17,235 bases of DNA. Source: Entophlyctis helioformis (lineage: Eukaryota > Chytridiomycota > Chytridiomycetes > Chytridiales > Chytriomycetaceae). Positions 1-9,627 of this stretch are shown here, one piece after another. Positions within the stretch are counted from its first letter, which is position 1; every line of letters begins with the position of its first letter. The notes beneath the pieces were generated by a model. That model did no database searches. It worked only from the letters and a program-made list of their open reading frames with translations, and was not told where the DNA came from. The translations under genes and the position numbers were made by a program. The stretch covers positions 1 through 17,235 of the forward strand of contig JAHLKH010000363.1 of NCBI GenBank assembly GCA_025526915.1. The letters are read 5' to 3'.

Positions 1-2
1 TC

Positions 3-1068
3 TCTGCGCACTCGCCAGCCACCAACGCCTCATCCACCGAACAGCAGCAGCAGCAGCAGCAGCACCAACAGCAACAACAGCAACAGCAGCGCTCGCTGCA
101 GCAAATCCTGGCGTCGGTGCCGCCGTCGGACCCGCTGCTGCTGGCGTCGCTCGCCTCGCTGACGTCGCGGGTCGTCGCAGCCCGTCGCCGTCGTCGCTCG
201 CCTCGCAGCCGTCGCCCGTCTCTACCTCGCTGGCCGCTCTCCAGGCACAGCTGCCCGCTCTCGCCTCGCAGGCCTCGCTCGCCCTCGTGCCGCAAGACTC
301 GCCGCGCTCGTCGGCCTCGTCCGTCGTGCTGCACCACAACCACAACAACCACAGCAACCACAACAACAGCAACAGCCACAGCCAGCATCCGTCGCCCCCG
401 TCTCGCTCGCTGTCCCTCTCGGGTTCTCTGCAGGCTCCTTCTCGGGCTCGCTGCCGGGTCGCTGCCGGGCTCGCTGCCGGGCTCGCACTCTGCGTCGCTC
501 TCCGCCTTTGACCCCGACCGTGTCGCCGCCCTCCTGCTTCCGTCCGACCAAGCCCATGCACCTGGACATGCCCCTGGACATGCCGATGCCCACCGTGCAA
601 GCCTGCCTCGATGTCTTTGCTGCCTCTGCCGAGCAGTGGCAGCAGTGCAAGCGGTGCAAGCAGAGCAACCCTGTCGCGCATCGATGCCATGAAGCGCGAC
701 TTGGAGGCCCGCTACCATGCCTTGGCCATCGCGACCGCCCCTGGATCTGCCCCTGGATCTGCCTCGGGATCTGCCCCTGGGTACAACCCCCTCGTCGCTA
801 TCCGCATGCGTCGCCACAAGTGGCGCCAGGCCGTGCGTGACGGTGCCGGTGCGACCACTACCACGTCTGCCTCTGCCAGTGACGCCAAGCGGCCCCTCAA
901 AACCGTGTGGTTTGTCGGCACCGACGAGCTGTTGGAGACGGTCGCTCTCGGCAGCAGTGCTGGCGGCAGTAATAGCGGCGGCGGTGCTGGGCTTGTGCCA
1001 GATGTCTCGGCTGACATGGACCATGCTGACGAGGTACGTCCATCTGTCTGTCTGTCCGTGTCTGTCCG

Positions 1069-1103
<35 letters not shown>

Positions 1104-3632
1104 GTCTGTATGTGGCTGATGTGGTGCACCGTGCCGCGCACAGGTCGGCGATGCTCAAGAGCTCCAGGTGCAGATCGGCAACGCCTTTCTCGTCGAGTTT
1201 CTCGGCGGCGTGAGTGGCGCAAGTGCGTCGGGCAGTCGGCCCACCAGTCCGTTTGCCCCGCCGGCTTCGGCGTCGGCGTCGGCTTCGCTCTTTGGCACGA
1301 CTGCCAGTCTCGCGTACGGCGACGCGATCCAGCAGCAGCAACAGCAGCAGCAGCAGCAGTCAACGGCTCTCCCGAACACGATCACGAACACGATCCCGAA
1401 CCCGTCCAGGCTCGTGGCGTCTGGGCTTGGCGACAGCGGCGCTGTCATCCTCTGGCGGTCCGCTGCCGCCTGCTGTCTCGGTCACCATGGACACGGACGG
1501 GTACCGCTCCGACCGCGACTCGCTCAGAGGCGTCGTCGGAGCCACCGGGGCGTGCGCTACGCGGGCAGCCCCGTTCCGCCCGCATCCGCTGCCATGGGAC
1601 TGTCGCTGTCGCCATCGCTGCTGCCGTCACCGTCACCCGTCGTGTCGTTCGCCGGCGGCGGCCCAGATCTTGGCGGCGGCATCGACTATGAGCCCATGCC
1701 CGATGCGTCAGACTCGTACTCGACCTCGGACACTGACGGCGGTGGCGGTGGTCTGGGTCTAGGTCAGGGGCTGGGACAAGGCGGCGTGACGCCACGGCGC
1801 GCCATGACCGGGTCCATGCCCGCGTCCTCGTCCCTGTCTGCGTCCATGACCCTGTCCGGCGGCGGCAGTGTCACGCCCACGAATGCTGCTGGCGGGCTGG
1901 GCGGGCTTGGCCTCTCTGGCGGACGCGGCCGGCGCGAGTCGGCTGATGGTGCTGCTGCTTCTGGCCCGGCTGCGTCCAGCGCGTCGCTGGCTGGTGCCGG
2001 CGTCAAGGCTCGTGGACCGACGGGCCGGTCGTCCCCGACGGCTGCCGGATACACGTCGTCGTACGCGTCGAGCGGGGGTGCCCCGTCGCCACGCTCTGCC
2101 GAAGGGATGCCGACTGGCAGTGGAGCAGCCGGCTATGGCTATGGAGGCAGCAGCGGCGGTGGCGGCGGGCTTGCGGTCACCGAGCCGCGCCAAGTCGACG
2201 AGTGTGGCTGGACAAGGCAAACGGTTCATACGGCCGGGCCGCGGCCGCGGACGCATAAGCAGTCCCGTTGAGACTGTCACGCCTGGCGGGATCATGCACC
2301 AGTATCTGTCGAGCCAGCCGAGTGCTGCTGCAGGCGGTGCGAGTGGGCAGCGGCCGACGGGTACACGCCAGCCTGTGCAGCGTGCGAATGTGCATGGGCA
2401 TGGATTGGACCTGGGCCGGGCATGTTGCCGACCGTCAAGTCGTCGACCGAGTACCTGCGCGCACGCAGTCAAGAACGGCTGACGGACGGCGAGCGGCGGC
2501 TGCTCGAACGTGTTCATGCGCTCGTTAATGGCGCGTCTGGCGTGCATGCAAATGGGCGGCGGGAGTGGGTTGGTCAGCCGCAGTCCGAGTGCGGGGAGCC
2601 TGAGCTCGGTGGGCAGCGGTGGAGGTGGCGGTGGTGGTGGGGTGCCGTGATTGCGAGTGGAGGTGCCGCGAATGGCGACATGAGCATCAGAGCCCGGAGA
2701 CGGCGGCTGGATGCGGATGTCGAGGCGCTTGTTGCTGCGCAGCGCGTGCTTGCGGGCAGCGTGGCCTTGACTGGCACAGGAGCAGGCGCTCCGACTGTGA
2801 CGGCAATGGGCGACGGTGCTGTCGGCATGGATGCGGGCGGGTCTGGCAGGCGCGGGTCGCGGTCGGGCATCATGGAGCCGCAGCCCATGAGCATCGGCGT
2901 GTCTGGCAACGGCAACATCAGCAGCATCAGCAGCATCAGCACAAGCAGCGCAGCCGCGAGTGCCATGGACACGTCGCCTGGTACAGCACCTCCCTCATCA
3001 TCACTGACACTCGAGCGGACCATGGCGGGTGCGGGCATTGACGCCGCGCTGCAAGCCACGCTCCTCTCGGTCGGACGGCTGTCCGTCTCGGTGCGGGCGT
3101 GGACCGAAGAGTCTGAGCGCGCGCGCACAGTGCAGCACAAGACCGAGGAGCGCGTGTCGGCGCTCACGACGCGCATCGGCCGGGTGTCGGGGCGGCTGCT
3201 CGCGCTCTCGGGCGACCACTCGGTCCTGCTCGAGCCGCACCTGTACGACGATGACGGCGACGGCAACGGCGGACGAGGGCCGGGCGGCCGTGCACGGCTT
3301 GGCTACGCGGTGCTGAGCGTCGTGCTCAGTGTGGGCGGGTACGGGCTGTGGATCGGCTGGTGGATCTGGCGGGTGCTCAGCATCGTGCTTTTCGGGTGGA
3401 TGCCGCGAGCTCGTGTCGTTGGCAGTGGCAGTGGCAGTGGTACTGGTACTGGTACTGTACTGGTACTGGTGCTGCTGTGGCGGCTGGCCATAGTGGCAGT
3501 CGCGGGAGTGGCAGTGGGAGTGGCAGTGGCAGTGGGCGGACGCGGGCAGTGACAGCTGGCACGGCTGCGGCTCCTGCCTCGACCAGTCCAAGTCTTGTGG
3601 CGTCTGCACCGCCAGTTGCAGTCACGGAATAA
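3..3632 (+). CDS. Low-complexity, C-terminally membrane-anchored protein; 5' partial, frame-disrupted
   Basis: The gene is open from the window edge with a polyglutamine tract, so its start is missing. Recognisable segments in order are: a Ser/Ala/Pro-rich region; a helical stretch reading SRIDAMKRDLEARYHALA (about 680-735); the motif YNPLVAIRMRRHKWRQ (about 780-828); a segment with WFVGTDELLE (about 910-940); an intron; a long Ser/Gly-rich linker; a probable coiled coil (about 3040-3230); a hydrophobic segment (about 3298-3399) suggesting a tail anchor; and a Gly/Ser tail ending at TAA 3630-3632. From memory, the NPL-x2-IR-x-RR motif plus coiled coil plus C-terminal membrane segment resembles a family of uncharacterised fungal membrane proteins; I cannot name it. 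The natural-looking frame changes near 170, 335, 470, 590, 660, 1440, 1545, 2175, 2415, 2560, 2650 and 3456. This is either a decaying gene or a stretch with indel errors. No reliable function. Confidence 0.55.
42..90 (+). repeat. CAG/CAA tract encoding polyglutamine
   Basis: About seven CAG units are followed by mixed CAC/CAA/CAG codons and read mostly as Gln in the frame that opens at position 3. The CAA interruptions suggest selection for, or history of, a glutamine run rather than a pure DNA repeat. Confidence 0.85.
1034..1143 (+). other. Intron, phase 0, largely TCTG microsatellite
   Basis: The donor is GTACGT, directly after a GAG codon, and the acceptor is GCACAG. Joining at these sites keeps the frame from ...MDHADE into VGDAQELQVQIGNAF. 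About two thirds of the intron is a (TCTG)n-type tract with a few TCCG/TGTG variants. It is 110 bp, longer than the other introns in the window (about 60-80 bp), and the repeat tract accounts for the difference. Confidence 0.75.
1044..1110 (+). repeat. TCTG tetranucleotide microsatellite
   Basis: Tandem TCTG with TCCG interruptions near the start lies entirely within the intron at 1034-1143. The units lie just downstream of the donor GTACGT, so length changes here would not alter coding sequence. Confidence 0.9.
1330..1359 (+). repeat. CAG tract encoding Gln10
   Basis: Ten Gln codons (nine CAG, one CAA) follow GDAI in the exon after the intron. The tract is in the same frame as the preceding Ala/Ser-rich segment. 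Confidence 0.85.
3421..3538 (+). repeat. GGCAGT/GGTACT short tandem repeats encoding Gly-Ser and Gly-Thr
   Basis: Three GGCAGT units are followed by GGTACT units, and a second GGCAGT-like block lies at about 3498-3538. One GGTACT unit (3456/3457) lacks a G and reads GTACT. That single-base loss moves the frame from Gly-Thr to Val-Leu. Downstream, the other frame continues with Gly/Ser codons to TAA 3630-3632. Confidence 0.85.
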
Positions 3633-3633
3633 A
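3628..3633 (+). terminator. Polyadenylation signal AATAAA overlapping the stop codon
   Basis: AATAAA contains the TAA stop (3630-3632) of the Gly/Ser-tail frame of the upstream gene, so the 3' UTR would be only the distance to cleavage, typically 10-30 nt. This is inferred from the hexamer; no cleavage site can be seen. Confidence 0.5.
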
Positions 3634-4847
3634 CCACCAAAGGAATGAAAGCGCGTCTGTTGATGTATAAATGTGTGTATGTATATACTATGGATGACTA
3701 GGATGCAAGGTTCGAGATGGACAGCATGGCCTGTGCACTTGCGCTTGCCTTGCCTTGTGCTTGTGTGCATGCCATAATGTTCTGACGGCGTCCATGGCGT
3801 GCAGACGGGCTGGATCGCTGGCCGGTCGATGATGGACGATCCGGAAGGCGACTGCATTGGACCTGGCGGCGGCGGCGGTGCCTGCTCGTCTTGCTGTTCT
3901 GGGTCGAAGCCGCAAGTGTTGATGGGCACGCGGTGTGTTGCAGGAGTGGATGTTGGTGCCAGTGCTGGTGTCTGTGTTGATGTGGCAGTGTGTGTTGGCA
4001 GTGTGCGTGGGAGGGCAGCACGCAGGCGGCGTCGCAGCATGCCGGCCAACTGGCGGCCGGTGCATGAGCGCAAGGCAGATGTGCAAGCAGATGAGCAGGC
4101 AGATGAGCATCGCGATCACAGCGGCCGTTCAAGCGTCAGCGCTCTGCTGGTTTTCTTTCGTGCCGTGTGCCACATGGACGGACGTCACGGACACCACGGG
4201 TGCTGCGGCTGCTGTGCACAGCGGCACGCCGATCTGCCCGTCCACTGGCGCTGCTGCCGACAATGCATGGGGCAGCATGAAGAGCACGGGACAGCATGGC
4301 ATGACACGGCAGCGTGGTGGAGTGTACCTGCATGACGTCATGGCGACCAGACGGCCAGTCATGCTGCCAGATGCCGCGCCGCCTGCCGCACAGACTGCCG
4401 CCGTGTCGGTCGCTGCGTCTTGCGTGGCCGTTGCTGCTGTTGCCGCGACGCTCGTCCCGCAGCCCTCCTTCTGCCACGATGCCAGCACGATGCACGTCCA
4501 CGATGCCGCTCGTCCTTGCCGATGGTGGCGGCGGCAGCAGATTCCGTCGTGTTGGCTGCATGGCGGCTGGCGTCGAGGCTGCGAGCCGTGTGGGCATGAG
4601 GTGTGAGGTGGGCATGAGCGTGGGTATGCCGGCAGTCGGCACCAGCGTATCTGCGGGCGAGTGGAGGTCGTTGCAGATGGGCGGTGCCATGTGCGATGGT
4701 TTGTTGTCGGTGGTTGTGTTGGTGGAGAGTCGGAAAGGCCGAGCGCATCGAGCGGTCCTTGGATCGCCCACCAACCTCCGTCCCGCCTCCGCTGGTGCAC
4801 GCCCGATGCGGCCAGTTGACGCGGTGATGCATTGATGCTGATCTGAG

Positions 4848-4884
<37 letters not shown>

Positions 4885-5335
4885 ACAGACCCTTCCGCCT
4901 CGACCCGCAGGCACTCTCGCAGCAACGACAACAGCAGCTCTAGCAGCGAACCAGGCTCACGTACTCGGACACGCTCACGGGCGATCCAAAATGCCGCGTC
5001 TCCAGCCCTGGCCCAGCACGCCGGCAGTGCGTCGTCGCCTGATCTGGCGGGGGCGACTTCCACGCCGCCGTCTGCAGCCCAGACACGCTGAAGCGGAGCG
5101 GCCCTCTGCCGCCATCCACGTCCGCCATCCGATCTGCACGGCGCTTGGTGCACAGCGGCTGCTCCTGGCTCGCTGGGAAACGGCCGTCTGCGCTCGCTGC
5201 TCGCACTGCCCACTGCCCACTGCCCGCTGTGCCTGCCGCCCCCCGTTCCTGGCGCACGCTCACACGGACCACTTGCAGCTGCGTCCATGTGCGGCCTGCG
5301 CATGTGACACTGCCGGCCAGCCCGCCTGATGCGCA
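3634..5335. other. Region without a convincing gene
   Basis: Many open frames exist on both strands, but all have high-GC, low-complexity composition and none keeps natural protein character for long. The best hints are a hydrophobic peptide on minus near 4060-4120 (MIAMLICLLICLHICLALMH), a possible minus-strand coding patch at 4130-4400, and Ser-rich plus-strand pieces at 4890-5150 that could be 5' exon or leader of the AT-hook gene. The sequence TGCACAG ending at 4889, just after the (GT)n tract, looks like a splice acceptor. None of this is enough to call a gene. Confidence 0.4.
4851..4883 (+). repeat. (GT)16 dinucleotide microsatellite
   Basis: A perfect GT tract of 33 bases is followed by GCACAG, a possible 3' splice site. 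It creates spurious Cys-Val and His-Thr open frames on the two strands. Confidence 0.95.
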
Positions 5336-8300
5336 ATGCCACACGCAGCACTCGCCCACCAGATCTGCTTTGCCACCTTGCACGCAACAAGCTCGACTCG
5401 CGCCGGCCTGATCCCGCCGTGGCCCACGACGCTTCGCTCGCTTCGCCTGCCTGCCTCGCCCGCCACGCATCCGCAGCCGCTGCTTCCCAAGGGCAAGCGC
5501 CGCCGCCGCAAGCCGCCCAGCCCGCTATCGCCCCGCCTGCGCTACCGCCTCTCCCACCGCTCTGCCCGCCTCGCTGAGAACCGGGCCCTTCAACTGCTGC
5601 CGCCAGAGCCTGACTGCTCCATGACGTCGGCGTCGGCCTCCGTGTCTCACGCCGCGAGCTCGCCGCCGCTGTCGCACCAGCAGCTGGCTGCGTCTACGAA
5701 AGCTTCGGCTGCTGCTGCGTCTACCTCTGCTGTTGCCGCTGCTGTGCCTGCCCAGTCTCGCCTGTCCGTCTCATCTGCCTCTCGGCCGCGCAGCTCGGCT
5801 GCATTCGCGTCTCCGACTGCCACCTTCCCAGCTGCCTCGGCACCGGCGTCTGCCTCTGCCTCTGCCTCTGCGTCTACCCGCCGGTCTTCGCCGTCTCGTA
5901 CTGTCACGCTTGCTGCTGCTCCTGTCGTTGCTCCAACCGGCCGCTCCTCGCTGCCGCTATCGCCGTCTGCAACCAACCGCTCACGCAGCGACCTGACGTT
6001 GCGCTCAGATGCCACTGATGCCACCGATGCTGCCGCTTCGCCTGCTGCAGTCGCCACAACCACACCAACAGCCATCACGCCGTCCTCGCTCTCTCAGAAA
6101 CGCTTGTTGCCTGCGTCATCGCCAACCGTTGCTGCCACTGCTCCACGACCTGCTCTGCTTCCAAGCACACAGACGAACGCGCAGACAACAAGCGCGACAG
6201 AGTCCAATGCAGACATGCCGACTCTGACTCCCGTCGCTCCTGCCAAGCGCGGTCGTGGTCGTCCGCGAAAGAGAGACACTGCAGCGGCCGGTCAGCCTGG
6301 TGTTGAGCCTGCTGTCAAGCGCGGTCCTGGTCGTCCACGCAAGATACCAATCGAGCCTGTGGCCCAGGATCTCAAACCGGCTGCGATGCTCGAAGTGACG
6401 CCAGTCAAGCGCGGTCCTGGTCGGCCGCGCAAGGTTGTGGAGCCGTCACAAGTCGTGATCAAGGCTTCTCCTCCTCTTTCTGCGTCCACTGCTGCGCCAG
6501 TTGCTGTGCCAGACGCTGTGCCAGTGAAACGCGGTCCTGGCCGTCCAAGGAAGATTGTCCCCACAGTGCAGCCTGCGCCATCCACTGCCAAGATCGCTGG
6601 TGTTCCTGGTGCGAGCAATGCAGGCAATGCTGGCAGCACTGCAGGCGAGACTGCCCCAAGACCTCGCCGCTCATCAAGCCGATCGCCTGTGCGGCCACTG
6701 CCATTTGTGCCAATAGCTCCCAAACCGTCTCTGATGGACAAGGGCAAGGAGCGTGTGCATGAGACTGATGATGCAGCAGCCATGCCGGATCAGACGACTG
6801 CTGTTGCTGCTGTGCCACTGCCAGAGAAGAGAGGGCGTGGCCGGCCGCGAAAGAATCCCATCTCGCCTTCAGTGACAAGAATGCGCACGCTGGCACCAAA
6901 GGGCATTCCACTGGCTGCTGCTGGATCTGCTGCTGGGTCTGCTGTGGAGCAAGGATCAGGATCAGGATCAGGATCAGGATCGGAATCAGGTTCCACTCGC
7001 CTGGCTGCCCATGCCACTCTACCGCACAGCATGGACACACTCGGCTCGCACTCTCTCAGACTGGAGCAAAGCCGTCGCAGTCGGTCTCAGCAGATCAATG
7101 CCACTGCCTATGGCGAGACACTGGTAGTGAGTCGCCTCTCTCTCACTCTTTCTCAGCTTGCCAATGCTTCCATGCTGTTGTGATGGACTGATGGTTGCCT
7201 GCCAGGATATCAACTCGGTTGCTCGAGATGCGACCAGCAACCCTGCCAGTGCTCTCGTTGACTTTCTCGAACATCCTGACGACCACACGTTCAACAGTCT
7301 GGTCAAGTCGCTGCACCACCTCGAGCTGGACACGACAATCATTTTGACGCTGCTCAACATCCTGTTCCCAGACACGGCTGATCTTGACAGCATCCAGGCG
7401 GTGATTGACGACCCCACGGCCGAATGGACACCCATCGCCAACATCCCTGGCCTTGTCTGCTGTCTGCAAGTCACCAGCCACAGTGAGGGCATCTACCGCG
7501 TCGCCTGGTACTCGCGTCCACAGGTCGCCGTGTACATCCCTGTGGACGACTGGGACCACTTTATCTACACAATCACCTGCAGTCTGGTCGGCCAAGACTA
7601 CACCATCCCACTATCGCAGTTTCTCTCGGCTCACCACGTCCGCATTGGCCTCCCAACCGACCTCCCACGACAAACCATGGTCCTCTACTCGATGCTGTAC
7701 GACCAGAGTGCCACCTGCTACCGTCCTCGGTCCATCCACGACGTCCTCTCTGTCCTGGACGAGACGGCCAATGTCCCCGCCGAGTCGCGCCACTGGCTCG
7801 AGAGCCACACGACGCTGTTCATGGCCATGGGCGGTCGTCCACAGCCACCAAAGTCTGCCGCCAAGGTGCGGTCCGACGAGATTGTCAAGTACCTTGTGCT
7901 GTGCGCGTCCAAGACGGTTGTGCGCACCGGCGAGCGACAGGATGATGGCGCAGTGGCTCATCTGCAGGCACTGGCTGCGCTTGTGCTGCGCACCCTTCTT
8001 CGGCGCTACCAAGAAGCATCGCCGGATGGATACTTTGCACAGATTGTTGGGTATGTTTGGCTGTGTGCGACAAGCTGCAGGAGTGGGTGCTGAATTGCGG
8101 CGTCATGTGCGGATGACAGGGATATCCTCAACAAGGAGCCACAGACGTGGCTGCTCAGTGGCACGGTAATAGACTGGCTGCTCGCTCTTGCGTCTGGTGT
8201 TGTTGGTGCTGACATGGTCTGGGCAGGATGATGAGCCACACGATGGATCTGATCAAGACCATGTGCCTGCGGCTGTTGCACAACGTGCGTCTGCACTGTC

Positions 8301-8843
8301 TGCCTGCACTGCATGTGGCGTGACGGCTGACATGGACTGCATGACAGGCTCGCCAGACGGCAAGCAGAAACAGAAACAGAAACGCCAGCTCGACCATCAT
8401 GGCAGTGTGAATGCGACGACCAAACGATCTCGCCACGCGAACACAGTGAGTCTCTCTCTTCATCTGGCGTCCATGCTCCCGCCCTTCATGGCACTCAGTC
8501 ATGAGCATACTTGCACACCTGGCAGGATACCGCGGCTGGCCCAAGTAGCAGCAGTCTGGGCATGCTGACTGTTGGCCAGCGTGCACCTGGCCAGTCGTCT
8601 ACTGCACCACACGAATCGGCAGCCGTTGCAGGCGGGCTCATGGCCACGCAGCTGCGCGTACTGGACATCTATAGCAGCGTGCTTGGCATTGTCCATACCA
8701 TCTCGCAACAGGTCAAGCCGCTGCTGGATGCGGCAACTGCGGATGATGGTGCTGGGGATGTTGGCGATGGTGCTGTTACAGACATTGAGGACGCTGTGCA
8801 GAGGATCCGTGCGCAGGTTGATCGGCTTGCTCGGCTGGGCTGA
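5336..8843 (+). CDS. Five-AT-hook nuclear protein with an unrecognised globular region
   Basis: Proposed join: 5336-7126, 7206-8050, 8120-8165, 8227-8445, 8526-8843, about 1,072 residues with no frame break. AT-hook cores (R-G-R/P-G-R-P-R-K), which bind the minor groove of AT-rich DNA, start near residues 304, 328, 358, 398 and 498. Residues 1-300 are Ser/Ala/Thr-rich and probably disordered. A short run of (Gly-Ser)-type repeats precedes exon 2, whose roughly 280 residues look globular (helical, with Trp/Tyr-rich strands such as GIYRVAWYSRPQVAVY). I do not recognise this domain. Exon 4 carries a basic patch (KQKQKQKRQLDHH, then KRSRH), a likely nuclear localisation signal. The C-terminus is helical (MATQLRVLDIYSSVLGIVHT and a closing DIEDAVQRIRAQVDRLARLG). 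An alternative start at 5621 (MTSASASVSH) would shorten it by 95 residues. The likely role is nuclear DNA/chromatin binding, inferred from the AT-hooks only. Confidence 0.75.
7127..7205 (+). other. Intron 1 of the AT-hook gene, phase 0
   Basis: Donor GTGAGT, acceptor GCCAG, with a branch-like GGACTGATGG about 20 nt before the acceptor; 79 bp. Splicing joins ...GETLV to DINSVARDATS in frame. Without it the upstream frame stops at 7181-7183. Confidence 0.85.
8051..8119 (+). other. Intron 2 of the AT-hook gene, phase 2
   Basis: Donor GTATGT, acceptor ATGACAG, branch-like GTGCTGAAT inside; 69 bp. Joining gives ...YFAQIVG then DILNKEPQTWLLSGT. Unspliced, the frame stops at TGA 8091-8093. A nearer AG at 8080 would lead to a stop within four codons. 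Confidence 0.75.
8166..8226 (+). other. Intron 3 of the AT-hook gene, phase 0
   Basis: Donor GTAATA, acceptor GGGCAG, branch-like GTGCTGACAT; 61 bp. It contains an in-frame TAG just after the donor, so it must be removed. The exon upstream (8120-8165) is only 46 bp. Confidence 0.7.
8285..8347 (+). other. Possible optional intron inside exon 4
   Basis: The donor GTGCGT, the branch-like GGCTGACATG and the acceptor ATGACAG match the neighbouring introns. Its length of 63 bp is divisible by three and it is open in the gene's frame, so either splicing or retention keeps the protein intact (21 residues difference). Sequence alone cannot decide. Confidence 0.4.
8446..8525 (+). other. Intron 4 of the AT-hook gene, phase 0
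   Basis: Donor GTGAGT, a pyrimidine-rich start (TCTCTCTCTT), acceptor CTGGCAG; 80 bp. Splicing joins ...KRSRHANT to DTAAGPSSSSLGM in frame, leading to the final exon and TGA 8841-8843. Confidence 0.8.
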
Positions 8844-8871
8844 TGGGATGCGGACGGCTGGATGAGCTTCC

Positions 8872-9627
8872 CTACCACAATGAAGATGGCTCGTGGACAC
8901 CAAACTTTATGCGGATGGTGCGTTCGGACTGGCCGTCGGTCTCCTGGTGGCGAGCCGTTGCCATGACTTGCTCAATGTCCAGCGCCGCACAGAGCGCCGT
9001 CCAGAAGGCAGACAGGAAGCGAGCGTCGCGGTCCGAGACGACAGACAACGGCAGACCGTGGCCAGCGAGCACCCATCGGTTGAGGAACAGCGCGGCAAGA
9101 TCCTCGGCAGTCGCATCGCGTCGCGTCGGCACGCACTTGACAAGCTTTGTCAGGCGATCCACAACCACAAACACAGCGTCGCTGCCCTCGTCCGACATGG
9201 GCATGAAGGCAATGTCGCAGGCCACAGACTGGAAGCGGTCGGCAGGGATGGGCAGCGGGTGCAGCAGACCGGCAGGCGCCTGCGTCGACGAGTTGAACCG
9301 CTGGCAGGCGTCGCACGAGCCCACAAAGCGGCCGACCGACGAGGCCATGTCCGGCCAGTATTAGTGCGCACGCAGACGGCGAGCAGTGCGTGCTTGTCCC
9401 TGGTGGCCGGCATGAGACGGCTCGTGAGCCAAGGTGAGCAGGTCTGTGCGCACTTGACCCTCTGGGATGTACATGCGACCCTCGTACAACCACAAACCGT
9501 CGACCAGCTCGAGCTTGGCTGCCAACTGACGCTCATGTGCAGTAGCACCAGCAGGATCAGCCTTCCAGCGAGCGACGTTGAGCAGGAACGGATCGGCATC
9601 GAGCAGCGGGCGGAACGCGGTCGGCAA
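8872..9627 (-). pseudogene. Integrase portion with in-frame stop, catalytic D-D-E retained
   Basis: From 9627 the frame reads LPTAFRPLLDADPFLLNVAR, then the His pair of the zinc domain (AHEPSHAGHQG) and the Cys pair (CDACQR). A TAA at 9361-9363 interrupts between RRLRAH and YWPDM, where this family usually has an uninterrupted HYYWPxM-type segment. The core shows all three catalytic acids: Asp in VACDIAFMP, Asp in VVSDRDARFLSAFW, Glu in TDGQSERTIR. The C-terminal domain is missing and the frame ends in IKFGVHEPSSLW at 8872. Confidence 0.85.

Noticed and set aside
712..1341. Minus-strand open frame rich in Thr-Asp-Arg-Gln repeats
   Set aside because: It arises from the TCTG microsatellite in the intron read antisense.
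4129..4914. Long minus-strand open frame with His-Thr repeats
   Set aside because: The repeats come from the (GT)n tract, and the rest shows no domain and has the composition of a GC-rich shadow.
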